From the NCBI GenBank assembly GCA_964580675.1, contig CAZOLI010000014.1, positions 1 to 64,000 on the forward strand: a stretch of 64,000 bases of DNA. The letters run 5' to 3'. This stretch comes from CAZOLI01 sp964580675. GTDB taxonomy: Bacteria; Planctomycetota; MHYJ01; CAYXQY01. The position numbers and the translations under genes were made by a program. This document shows positions 1 through 7,824 of the stretch, piece by piece. Position 1 is the first letter of the stretch. Every line of letters begins with the position of its first letter. Below the pieces are notes generated by a model. The model was given only the letters and a program-made list of their open reading frames with translations, did not search any database and was not told the DNA's origin.

Positions 1-84
1 TATAAGAAAAACTCGGACCATTTCGTTCCCAACCCAGGATCACCAACCATAAAAAAAATTTTTTATAAAACGGACTGGGCCTAG

Positions 85-136
85 AGGAGTGTAAAGAATA
101 CTCCCATTTTGACATCCCTCTCTGGACCGGTATAAT
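85..136 (+). promoter_or_regulatory. Sigma-70 promoter of the Rieske gene, with a small inverted repeat upstream
   Basis: The -35 box TTGACA (109-114) and the -10 box TATAAT (131-136) are both perfect consensus with a 16-base spacer. The start codon follows 55 bases later. An inverted repeat (GGAGT at 86-90, ACTCC at 100-104) ends five bases before the -35 box and could be an activator site; that role is inference. Upstream, around 51-66, is an A8T6 tract that could act as a curved or UP-like element. Confidence 0.75.
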
Positions 137-191
137 TGAAGTTCACTGAGAAGATCCGTCAAAAATTCATTGGTTTGCAGGAGATCCAGTT

Positions 192-506
192 ATGGCTGAA
201 TACAAGACAGTTGCCAAGAAGAACGAGATATCATCCGGCACGGGGACAACCGTCGACGTCAACGGAAAAGAACTTGCTCTATTTCAGATTGACGGCGAAT
301 TTTACGCCATAGACAACACCTGCCCCCACGCCGGTGGCCCACTCGGCGACGGCGAACTGGACGGGAACGTCGTCACCTGTCCATGGCACGGGGCCGAGTT
401 TGATTGCACGACGGGCGAATTCCTCTCCCCACCCGCACCATCCGGTGTGGAAACGTACGAAGTAAAGGTGGACGGCGATGACGTAAACGTCAAACTGGAG
501 GATTGA
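192..506 (+). CDS. Rieske-type [2Fe-2S] ferredoxin
   Basis: A 104-residue stand-alone Rieske protein, the size of the small subunit of nitrite reductase or of dioxygenase ferredoxins. The cluster ligands are visible as C44-P-H46 and C63-P-W-H66, the standard CxH...CxxH pair binding a two-iron cluster. There is no signal peptide or membrane segment, so it is a soluble cytoplasmic electron carrier. An AGGAG ribosome site lies eight bases before the ATG and a consensus promoter lies upstream, so it is probably transcribed alone. No oxygenase or reductase partner is adjacent, so its redox partner cannot be named from this window. The downstream gene is convergent. Confidence 0.9.
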   Translation: MAEYKTVAKKNEISSGTGTTVDVNGKELALFQIDGEFYAIDNTCPHAGGPLGDGELDGNVVTCPWHGAEFDCTTGEFLSPPAPSGVETYEVKVDGDDVNVKLED

Positions 507-511
507 TTCTT

Positions 512-534
512 CTCCACCCCTCCGGATAGGGGAG
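512..534. terminator. Hairpin between convergent Rieske and VWA genes
   Basis: CCCCT (517-521) pairs with AGGGG (528-532) across a six-base loop, directly between two convergent stop codons. There is no strong T-run on either strand, so use as a bidirectional terminator is inferred mainly from position. Confidence 0.35.
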
Positions 535-539
535 TGAAT

Positions 540-3500
540 TCAGGGTTTGATGTACACGCCCCCGGTGATCTCGGCCATTTTCTTCATAAACTTTTTGGCC
601 TTTTTGTAGAATGCACCACCGGTCCGATGTTTTTCCGGGGGAATGACGGTGTTGATCGTGATATCTCGATAAAACTCCATTAACCCGACCCTCGTCAGCA
701 GCGCTTCTTCATCGTCCACTTCTCCTCCCGAAGGAAGTCCGTCCGACAGCAGATAGATCGTGTCCGCGGCGTCACGAAACCGAGGGGAAAGACCCGGTCG
801 ATTGTTTAACCGGTAGGCTTTCAGGAGGGCCCCGTACATGTTCGTTCCTCCACGCGGACGGAACCGGTTAATAAAGGAATACGCCTTTTTCTTTGTCCGA
901 TCGCTTGCCGGTAACAGACGATTCCCGGACAGCGGATGAATGCCATTGTTAAAGAAAATGACGTCGAAGTAGTGAAGGTCTTTCAATCCATGAATAATCT
1001 TTTTTAGTTCAAATTTTGCCACCTCCAGTTTTGAGGGATTTTCCGGCAATTTCGCGCCGGTTTTCTGGTGTACGGTCTTTTTGCTCTCCCCGCGATTTTT
1101 CATACTTCTGGACACGTCGAGGCAGAACACAATTCGCCGCTTTTCAATTTTCTTCCCATAGAATTTTGTCCGTGTTCGGTACCGGTTATTCTTCCCGGAT
1201 CCGTTCTTCTTCACGTTCTTCTCCGGAGGTACTTCGAAGGAGTCTCTGTGTTTCTGCCACCACTTTTTCCACCGTTCCCGATCCGTTCCAAAATTCATTG
1301 TGGTTGTCTTTTGAAGGGCCCGGGCAATGACCTCTTTCTTTTTCGGTCTGCTTTCCTCCATTTTCTGAATCAGCGGATTTACTGCCTCCGCCGATCGAAT
1401 GCGCCCGAGAGCCTCAGCAGCGAGAAACTGTATTTGATCGGCCTCGTGGTCGAGCAGGTCAACCAGGGCATCGGTGGATTCACTCACACGTTCCAGGCCC
1501 GCGGATTGAACCAGCTGTTCGAGCACCTCCGGGTGATCTTCTTCCGGAAGCCGGCGGTATATCACGTCGCCAATATGGGTGTCCGGAAGAGATGTCAGAA
1601 GTCTGACGGCCTCGAGGCGAAGAGACGGAATATCCGCCGATACCTGTTTCGTTAATTTCTGCCGTATGCTGGACCGCATCGGTGTGCCGAGCACCCCGGT
1701 GTAAATTTCATTCACAACAGTTTGGAGCCGCTCCAGATCACGATTTGCGACCGCTAAATTTATGCGGTTTTCAACGAGTTTCTTCCGGTCGCTGGGTCCG
1801 TAATCAAGACGCTCCGGTTGTTTCGCCCGGGCTTTCATCACCTGATTTTTCCAGGATCCAATTCGGTACCATACATCCATCGAGTGGAGGAACACCTTTT
1901 TCAGAACGTCGTTTCCAAACCCCATTGACCTGCGGGTGTACCTCCGGACCACCCCCGTTTCCGCCAGAAGATGCATCCGGTACAGTCCCTCTTTCTTTCC
2001 TTCCTTCACGGAAGTATTCAGCAGGGACCTCATCACGGGAACGGATGCCACCGTCCGGAACTGTTCTCGAACCGCTGACACGATCTGTCTTTGTTTCTCA
2101 ATTTCCGCCATGCGGTGACGCTCAACGGCATTCTCCATTTCCTGGTCCAGTTCCACGTTCAACAGCATCCGCTTCTGGGCTCTTCGATAATTTCGACGGA
2201 CGCGGTAATATGATGCCAACCAGTGATCGGCCAGCACAAACAGGCGATCGTAAATGGTTGAATTCCGGATCGCTCCGAGACGCCGAATTAATTTCTTAGC
2301 TTTACCGGCTTTGCCCGTCAGAAATGCTGTTTCGAGCTGTTTGAACGACTCTTTGATGTAGCTTTTTCGCCACTGTTCATCCAGATCATTCCACGAGGCC
2401 CATTGCTCCCGGTCGGGTCGGTACACAAATCCCCCATCCGGTATGTCCCGGTTTGACCATTCCGCCAGCATTTCGTATACCGCCTGCCACTTTTCCGGAT
2501 TTTGATAGAGAAGTTCATCAAGAATCCAGTGCTTTCGAGCATCGAGTGAATGGCTGTGACAGAATCGCGCAAGTGTTAACCTTTCGTTCGCGGAAAGAAC
2601 ACTCTTCAAAAAATACGAGACAAGAATGTCCGGATCGACGTCATCCCACCGCAGGGAACGTGAACCGTTTGCCGTCCTGAACGTAACCGTTCGGGAGGAA
2701 ATGGACGTCATTCGAAGGTCACGATTTCCTTTGCGTTCAAGGTATCCGGAAATAACCTGGTCCTGAAACGAGGAGATTAATTTTTCCTTTAACTTCATCA
2801 ACGGACGGATTTGCCGCCGCAATTCCCGCCATCGATTGATGAGGCGTTTCTTCCCGGAACGCGAAACAAGCTCCGACATGTTATTGAGCACAGACATCGC
2901 CTGCTCGTACATCAATCGCCCCGCAAGCTCCTTTGCCCGGGCGAGCCCCTTCGCGCCGTTCGCGATTTGACCGGGCTCCGGAACCGCTTCGGATGGCCCC
3001 TTGTGGTGTTTCCGCCGGGCATCCGCAAATTCGGATTCATGAGAGGTTCCCTGGAAACGCGGCTGCTGAAGGCGTCGGAGTTCGGCTGCTGATTGGATTT
3101 GATTACCGGAAACCAGTTGTTTTTCCGTTCTCCGTACGTATTTTTTGTACCGGTCCATGACGTCCTGAAACAAGGACCTGGTGCGGGAAATTTCCTCCGA
3201 TGGTTCCTTCACGCCGTAACGTTTTAACACCCTGTTCATCCGGGCTTGCTCCATTCCGAAGCTCCCCTCGATAAACGGTGGATGATCCTCGCCCGAATGA
3301 AGGAGTTGGATGCGTTTGCGCAGGTCCGTCACCTCTTCCTGAAATAACCGGACGATGTGTTGAATCGCCCGAACCGGAGACCGATAACCAGACGGAAGGC
3401 CAAGTGTATTCACAAGTTCGGGATGATTCGCAAGAATGGTGCGGTACCGGTGAAGAAGGTTCGACCATTCCTCTTCGACAATTAGACATTCAATGAGGGA

Positions 3501-3566
3501 AGCGGCACCGGTTGGCTTGGTAACCACAGGTGGTGAAGCAGGAAGTTCCCGGGCGTGTTCAACCAA
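540..3566 (-). CDS. HEAT-repeat protein with C-terminal von Willebrand A domain
   Basis: A protein of at least 1008 residues. The N-terminal 650 residues are Arg/Lys-rich and helical. A HEAT-like region follows (about 655-755), and then a C-terminal vWA domain (about 810-1005). The metal-ion-dependent adhesion site is complete: D817-x-S819-x-S821, T908 and D942. VWA/HEAT proteins commonly mediate divalent-cation-dependent protein binding. The listed start is a TTG with no good ribosome site. The frame stays open a further 264 bases upstream, across the stop of the FHA gene, and that stretch reads like helical protein. The slippery site at 3791-3797 lies in it, so the natural product may be an FHA-VWA fusion made by a -1 shift. 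Without fusion there is no signal peptide. Confidence 0.8.
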   Translation of the reverse strand: MVEHARELPASPPVVTKPTGAASLIECLIVEEEWSNLLHRYRTILANHPELVNTLGLPSGYRSPVRAIQHIVRLFQEEVTDLRKRIQLLHSGEDHPPFIEGSFGMEQARMNRVLKRYGVKEPSEEISRTRSLFQDVMDRYKKYVRRTEKQLVSGNQIQSAAELRRLQQPRFQGTSHESEFADARRKHHKGPSEAVPEPGQIANGAKGLARAKELAGRLMYEQAMSVLNNMSELVSRSGKKRLINRWRELRRQIRPLMKLKEKLISSFQDQVISGYLERKGNRDLRMTSISSRTVTFRTANGSRSLRWDDVDPDILVSYFLKSVLSANERLTLARFCHSHSLDARKHWILDELLYQNPEKWQAVYEMLAEWSNRDIPDGGFVYRPDREQWASWNDLDEQWRKSYIKESFKQLETAFLTGKAGKAKKLIRRLGAIRNSTIYDRLFVLADHWLASYYRVRRNYRRAQKRMLLNVELDQEMENAVERHRMAEIEKQRQIVSAVREQFRTVASVPVMRSLLNTSVKEGKKEGLYRMHLLAETGVVRRYTRRSMGFGNDVLKKVFLHSMDVWYRIGSWKNQVMKARAKQPERLDYGPSDRKKLVENRINLAVANRDLERLQTVVNEIYTGVLGTPMRSSIRQKLTKQVSADIPSLRLEAVRLLTSLPDTHIGDVIYRRLPEEDHPEVLEQLVQSAGLERVSESTDALVDLLDHEADQIQFLAAEALGRIRSAEAVNPLIQKMEESRPKKKEVIARALQKTTTMNFGTDRERWKKWWQKHRDSFEVPPEKNVKKNGSGKNNRYRTRTKFYGKKIEKRRIVFCLDVSRSMKNRGESKKTVHQKTGAKLPENPSKLEVAKFELKKIIHGLKDLHYFDVIFFNNGIHPLSGNRLLPASDRTKKKAYSFINRFRPRGGTNMYGALLKAYRLNNRPGLSPRFRDAADTIYLLSDGLPSGGEVDDEEALLTRVGLMEFYRDITINTVIPPEKHRTGGAFYKKAKKFMKKMAEITGGVYIKP

Positions 3567-3775
3567 TTCTCGTTTCCGTTTCCGAACCTCCCGAACCGCC
3601 CCGATCAGTGATTGGATCGAGGTGCCCGTTTCGTCGTCTAGTCTTCTGCCCGATTGTTCCCAATTCGTCAGTAGCGATAACGCTTTCCGGTGTTGATGAT
3701 TCCGGTGTAACGAACGAGCCCGGGAAAGAAGAGTTCCGTTCTTCCGGGTGGTTCCAGAATCCGACGAAGGGGAGG

Positions 3776-4699
3776 TTAACTGTTTACGATCTTTTTTTTT
3801 TGGGCGCCGGACCGATCCGGGACATCCGATTTATTTAATTTCCCCCCCGGGTGATCGGAGGTATTCTTTGTAACCTCCACGTCAGCCACCATATCGCTGT
3901 CCTCGGAGGTCCATGAACCAAAGTACGCCGGAGCAACCGCCGCGAACGCTCCGACAAATCCGGCGGAAATAATGGACACCAGCACGATGAAAAACGGAAA
4001 AAGACCGGAATCGGACGTTTTGTTTTCCCGGGATTGGTTTCGTTCCTCGGACGATGAAGGTTTTTCTTCCTCCTCGTTCACCTCCTGATTTTCCGTTTCC
4101 TCCTCGTCACCGGATGGTGATTCCGGGGAGGCATTCGACGATAAAGGAACCCCGTCGTGACCGTGAGGCATCCCGTCCTGACCGTTAGGAATCCCGTTAC
4201 TGCCGTAGGGAAAAAGAAACGGACCGCCGTCGTCGGTGGAATGAATGGAAATGGACGACTGCTCGAAGAGGGAGGATTCACTTCCGGAATCCCCCGGATC
4301 GGAACCCGGTTCTCGAAAGCGATCCCGGTCTGGCGGAAACGTTCCCTCTCCCGAATCTTTCTTTTCTTTCCTGACCTTCTTTTCCTCCGACGGTTCCCTG
4401 GCTTCCACGAGGACGTGAATGGTAATCGGCCCAATGCGAAAACGATCCCCGGATGCCAGTTCCATGTGTTCAATGGGCTCCCCGTCCACGTACGTTCCGT
4501 TGAGGGAATCAAGATCAAAGTAAACAAGCGTTTCGTCCCGCAGAATAAGGAGGCCGTGCTGTCGGGAGATGTATTTGTTTTTAATCGTGAAGTGACAGCT
4601 GGACGATTTCCCGATGACCAGCCGGTCGGAGCCGTCCCACGAATAGCTCGTGATTTGATCCCCGTCCTTTGAATACGCCGTTAACGTAATTGTCTTCAT
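3776..4699 (-). CDS. FHA-domain single-pass membrane protein
   Basis: 307 residues. An N-terminal FHA domain (about 1-97) shows the phosphothreonine-binding signature: G30 after the second strand, S45-R-Q-H48, and N67-G-T-Y. It should bind phosphothreonine peptides in the cytoplasm. A long acidic, Ser/Pro-rich linker follows (100-231) and contains a repeated GIPNGQD-like heptad. One transmembrane helix is at 232-261, then 46 extracytoplasmic residues ending in QKKKIVNS. The predicted topology is N-in, C-out. Its own promoter lies at 4847-4874. The window also encodes a Ser/Thr kinase at 9.7-12.0 kb that could supply phosphorylated partners; that link is inference. The tail overlaps a slippery site leading into the VWA gene. 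Confidence 0.9.
   Translation of the reverse strand: MKTITLTAYSKDGDQITSYSWDGSDRLVIGKSSSCHFTIKNKYISRQHGLLILRDETLVYFDLDSLNGTYVDGEPIEHMELASGDRFRIGPITIHVLVEAREPSEEKKVRKEKKDSGEGTFPPDRDRFREPGSDPGDSGSESSLFEQSSISIHSTDDGGPFLFPYGSNGIPNGQDGMPHGHDGVPLSSNASPESPSGDEEETENQEVNEEEEKPSSSEERNQSRENKTSDSGLFPFFIVLVSIISAGFVGAFAAVAPAYFGSWTSEDSDMVADVEVTKNTSDHPGGKLNKSDVPDRSGAQKKKIVNS
3791..3797 (-). promoter_or_regulatory. Candidate -1 frameshift / slippage site A-AAA-AAG
   Basis: On the minus strand an A10 run (3792-3801) ends in A AAA AAG, phased so that AAA and AAG are FHA codons. This is the heptamer used for -1 frameshifting in E. coli dnaX; long A-runs also support transcriptional slippage, as in Thermus dnaX. 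The FHA frame stops five codons later. The -1 frame is open from 3830 down to the VWA stop at 540. No Shine-Dalgarno-like stimulator is visible upstream. A possible 9-bp stem begins about 43 bases downstream, which is far for a classical stimulator. A sequencing error in the homopolymer would look the same. Confidence 0.55.
4151..4210. repeat. Three imperfect 21-bp tandem repeats inside the FHA linker
   Basis: Units at 4151-4171, 4172-4192 and 4193-4210 (last one short) share a CCCGT..TGACCGT.AGG pattern. They are in frame and encode the GIPNGQD/GMPHGHD/GVP heptads of the linker. Length variation here would keep the frame. Confidence 0.7.
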
Positions 4700-4846
4700 G
4701 TTTCGTTCGGCCAGAAAAGGATCCGGTCAAATTGCATCAAAAAACCGATTGTGTTCCCCACATCCCGCCGGATCCGGCCAAAAGGGTTGGAAACAACAGA
4801 GCAGGCTTCCGGAAATGAATTGTTTTGCTCTGACCAGAACAGCTCT

Positions 4847-4874
4847 ATTCTATCGTTTCACAAACACCGGTCAA
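4847..4874 (-). promoter_or_regulatory. Sigma-70 promoter for the FHA gene
   Basis: Read on the minus strand: TTGACC (4869-4874), a 16-base spacer, then TAGAAT (4847-4852). Transcription would start about 140 bases upstream of the FHA ATG and could run through the VWA gene. Confidence 0.5.
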
Positions 4875-5090
4875 TTTCAATTACCCCTGTTCACAGAGGG
4901 TCAAACCATCAAATTTTGACGTTTTAATTCGATGCTTGCACGTTGAGCAAAGAACGCTTGACCGGTGAGGACCTCGGTCCTTCAGTGTTGATCCAGAACG
5001 TGTTCCGGAACGGGGCCCCCCCATTTATTCGAGTTCGATGAATGAATCAGAATTCGATGGGAATTCCCCCGGTCCAATCCACCTCCTCTG

Positions 5091-5119
5091 TTGTTAATAC
5101 AATCCATTTAAAATATAAT
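5091..5119 (+). promoter_or_regulatory. Sigma-70 promoter for the exported helical protein
   Basis: TTGTTA (5091-5096), a 17-base spacer and a perfect TATAAT (5114-5119). The leader is about 65 bases to the ATG at 5189. Confidence 0.7.
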
Positions 5120-5188
5120 TCAATTTCTGAATATTTGCGAATTCATAAGAATATGAACCCGACACCTGTCAAAAGGAGGCAATCACCC

Positions 5189-6085
5189 ATGAATCGAACC
5201 AGATACACGTGTTCTCTTCTTCTTTTTGGTGTCCTTCTTCTGCTGGCCGGAAACAGTCCGATGACGGCCCAGGTTCAGGCGGACTCCAAAAAAGACGCGA
5301 AAAAAGCGATTGAACAATTCGAGAAGGACCTCCAGAACGCAAAAAAGGCCAGTGACATTATCAGTGCCGTGAACAGCCTCACAACCGTTAAGCACCGGAT
5401 GATCACGGAAACACTTATCGATACGGCCAAACGGTTCAGAAACAAGGAAGACCTTGTTTCGGATATTTTAAGCGAAATCGGTGATTATGGAGATCCGTGG
5501 GCAACCGAGGAACTCCAGAGGTTTCCTTCGTATTTCAAGAACAAACCGGATGCGTACGAAGCCCTCATGAAAGCCATTTCGGATCTCGAAGATCATCGTC
5601 GACAACCCCTTCTGCTAAAAACGGTAAAAATCTCGAATCATAAGTTTCTCGGTGCCTGCAAGGAATCGGCAAAGGGACTGAAGAAACTGGAATCGTGGTC
5701 CGCCGTCGAGCCCATTTCGACTTTTCTGGTTCGACTAAAAAGTGCTTACGAAAACGCGAAGGAACAAAGGAAGAATGCTGGCACCGGAAGCGGTTCCGGT
5801 GGGACGGGGAGCGGAGGCGGCACCCCCGGGGGAACGGGAAGTAGCTCCGGCGGCAGCGGCACTACCTCCAACAAACAGTACCAGCGAACGATCACCCGGT
5901 ACAACACGATTGCCCCTATCCTGAAGGAAACACTTCAACGAACGACGGGGGAATCCTTTGACAAAGAAAAAGAATGGAGCCAGTGGGTAAAGAAAAATCA
6001 GAGAAAAATTAGAAAAAAAACCAGGAAACAGAAAAAGGAATTCAATGAGGACCTGCAGAAACGTCTCGACTCCTGGACGAAGTAA
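5189..6085 (+). CDS. Exported helical protein with Gly/Ser linker, unknown function
   Basis: 298 residues. The start is fixed by a near-perfect AAAAGGAGG ribosome site seven bases before the ATG; an earlier in-frame ATG at 5042 lies upstream of the promoter and is not used. Residues 1-27 form a signal peptide (MNRTRYT then a Leu-rich core). The mature protein is helical and Lys/Glu-rich, with short HEAT-like helical pairs up to about residue 190. A flexible Gly/Ser/Thr linker of about 30 residues follows (encoded near 5777-5868), and then a very basic C-terminal helix rich in KKNQRKIRKKTRK-type sequence. I do not recognise a family. It is probably a periplasmic or surface scaffold, perhaps binding an anionic partner through its basic tail. 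Confidence 0.75.
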   Translation: MNRTRYTCSLLLFGVLLLLAGNSPMTAQVQADSKKDAKKAIEQFEKDLQNAKKASDIISAVNSLTTVKHRMITETLIDTAKRFRNKEDLVSDILSEIGDYGDPWATEELQRFPSYFKNKPDAYEALMKAISDLEDHRRQPLLLKTVKISNHKFLGACKESAKGLKKLESWSAVEPISTFLVRLKSAYENAKEQRKNAGTGSGSGGTGSGGGTPGGTGSSSGGSGTTSNKQYQRTITRYNTIAPILKETLQRTTGESFDKEKEWSQWVKKNQRKIRKKTRKQKKEFNEDLQKRLDSWTK

Positions 6086-6241
6086 CGCAGACTTTTGATT
6101 CACATCGGGAGATGGGGACAAACCATCCCCCATCCCCTTCCACATGTCAATCAGGGACAGGGGAGATTCCTCTAATTGTTTCAGGAGACGCACTGCGCTG
6201 ACAGTCAATTGGATTTCGAAACGGATTCTTAACGGAAGACC

Positions 6242-6691
6242 ATGACAACGGAAAGAGGACGTGACATCTTTGATGGACTGGCCGACACCATCCATCGGGA
6301 CACACAGGAACACGCCGATTCATGTGATCTCACGGTAAACTCCGTGTATGAAGTAACCGGCTCCGGTTCTCTGGATTTCGGTGGAAGTGAATTTGTGGAG
6401 GCAGACCAACACCTTATTGAACCGGAAAAGGAGGACCCGGAGGATGATTACGGATGGTGGCACCTTAACGAGGGGACATACCTCGTCGAATACAACGAAC
6501 GACCGGACAACGTGCCTAACGGGGTCGCCATTGTGTTTCCTCACGAACGCCTACTTCGTACCGGCAGTTCTCATCCGGCGTTTCTGGCCCGCTCCGGCAT
6601 TAAACTAACAACCCCGCTAAACGTCGGAGAAACGGGCTGTGACATCAAAGAAAACGCGCGCATTTCCAAAATGGTTGTGGTCACAGGCTAA
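6242..6691 (+). CDS. dUTPase/dCTP-deaminase superfamily protein
   Basis: 149 residues. The N-terminal DLTV strand, an LDFGGSEF segment, the GTYLVEYNE strand and PHERLLRTG resemble the archaeal dUTPase/dCTP-deaminase-like family. Those enzymes remove pyrophosphate from dUTP or deaminate dCTP. The usual PRSSL(L)R motif is altered to PHERLLR, and the usual Asp-Gly-Tyr motif after it is replaced by HPAFLARSG. Catalysis is therefore doubtful, and it may be a diverged enzyme or a structural homologue. It sits 130 bases upstream of pyrF, so the pair may both serve pyrimidine metabolism. Confidence 0.6.
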   Translation: MTTERGRDIFDGLADTIHRDTQEHADSCDLTVNSVYEVTGSGSLDFGGSEFVEADQHLIEPEKEDPEDDYGWWHLNEGTYLVEYNERPDNVPNGVAIVFPHERLLRTGSSHPAFLARSGIKLTTPLNVGETGCDIKENARISKMVVVTG

Positions 6692-6821
6692 AATTGCACC
6701 ATCTAAAAAGAGGGTTGAGTTTCTGCCTTCCATTTCTGGAGGAAGAACTGGGAATCTCGGGAAGTGGACGCCGCATAAAGATGGCTTTATACAAATACAC
6801 TTTTAAGAACCGTACGAACAC

Positions 6822-7760
6822 ATGCCAGACAATCATTTCGCGGATCGTCTCCGGGCCCGAATCCGAAAAACGGAAAGTCTCCTCGCGGTTGGACTTGATC
6901 CAAGACCCCTCTGGTTTCCGGAAGAAGTACGGAAGAACTACGACATGGACGAACAATCCAGCCCGGGAGAAATCGCCAGGGCCGTGGAACAATTTGACGA
7001 ACTAATCCTGGAGATTGCCGCCGACCTCGTCCCTGCCGTAAAGATTCAGATCGGGTTTTACGAACAGCTCGGGCCTCCGGGCATCCGGGTGTTTCGCCGG
7101 ACCCTGAACAGAGCAAGAGAGGCCGGGCTGATCGTCATTGCCGACGTAAAACGATCGGACATCGGCTCCACCGCATCGGCGTATGCACGTGGCTTTTTCG
7201 GATCCGCCCCCGGTGACGAGGAGGATCCGGAAGTCCCCTCATACGACCCGCCATTCCCCTGTGACGCCGTGACCCTCAATCCATTTTTCGGACACGACGG
7301 TATCGAACCGTTTATCGATTCGGCCGATCGAACCAGCGGGGGATTGTTCTTCCTCGTGAAAACGTCAAATCCCGGATCCAGGGATATTCAGGATCTCGAA
7401 ACCAATAATGGCCCCGTGTATCTTCGCATCGCCAATCTTCTTGACGAATACGCCGAAGAACGCAGGGGCAACTGCGGGTATTCAAACATCGGTGCGGTGG
7501 TTGGGGCGACTCAGCCCGAAGCGTTCGATATCCTGAGAAACACCTTGTCGAACAGCATCCTCCTCACACCGGGAATCGGTGCACAGGGAGGTTCCTCCGA
7601 ACGACTTGCCTCCCTGGTGGACGACGATGGAATGGGTTGTCTGGTACCGATGGCCCGATCGATCATCTATGCATACCGCGATCAGCCGGAGAAGGACTGG
7701 AAACAGGCCATTCGAAATCGGATTCATCACTGGAACAGAACGTTCCAAACGCTCCTGTGA
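6822..7760 (+). CDS. pyrF: Orotidine 5'-phosphate decarboxylase
   Basis: 312 residues. It converts orotidine monophosphate to UMP, the last step of de novo pyrimidine synthesis, in the cytoplasm. The signature VIADVKRSDIGSTA (around residues 104-117) holds the catalytic Asp-Lys-Asp triad. The length and the LAVGLDPR start match the long type-2 PyrF family found in mycobacteria, Myxococcus and others, rather than the 230-residue enterobacterial form. No good ribosome site precedes the ATG. No other pyr gene lies in the window. It is convergent with the anti-sigma gene. Confidence 0.95.
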   Translation: MPDNHFADRLRARIRKTESLLAVGLDPRPLWFPEEVRKNYDMDEQSSPGEIARAVEQFDELILEIAADLVPAVKIQIGFYEQLGPPGIRVFRRTLNRAREAGLIVIADVKRSDIGSTASAYARGFFGSAPGDEEDPEVPSYDPPFPCDAVTLNPFFGHDGIEPFIDSADRTSGGLFFLVKTSNPGSRDIQDLETNNGPVYLRIANLLDEYAEERRGNCGYSNIGAVVGATQPEAFDILRNTLSNSILLTPGIGAQGGSSERLASLVDDDGMGCLVPMARSIIYAYRDQPEKDWKQAIRNRIHHWNRTFQTLL

Positions 7761-7824
7761 CAGAGGGTGTCCAACCAATAGCGGGCTGGTGGATTATCGG
7801 TGAGTGACAGGGTGATAGTGTCTG

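Larger units (their letters stand above)
4700..5188. other. Divergent intergenic region, FHA gene / exported protein
   Basis: 489 bases between divergent genes. It holds the two promoters listed separately (minus at 4847-4874, plus at 5091-5119). A GTTCCGGAAC palindrome and an AGGACC/GGTCCT repeat lie between 4960 and 5015 with no assigned role. I see no gene here. Confidence 0.6.

Noticed and set aside
5042..5188. Longer N-terminus for the exported helical protein
   Set aside because: It precedes the promoter; the ATG at 5189 has an excellent ribosome site and begins a signal peptide.
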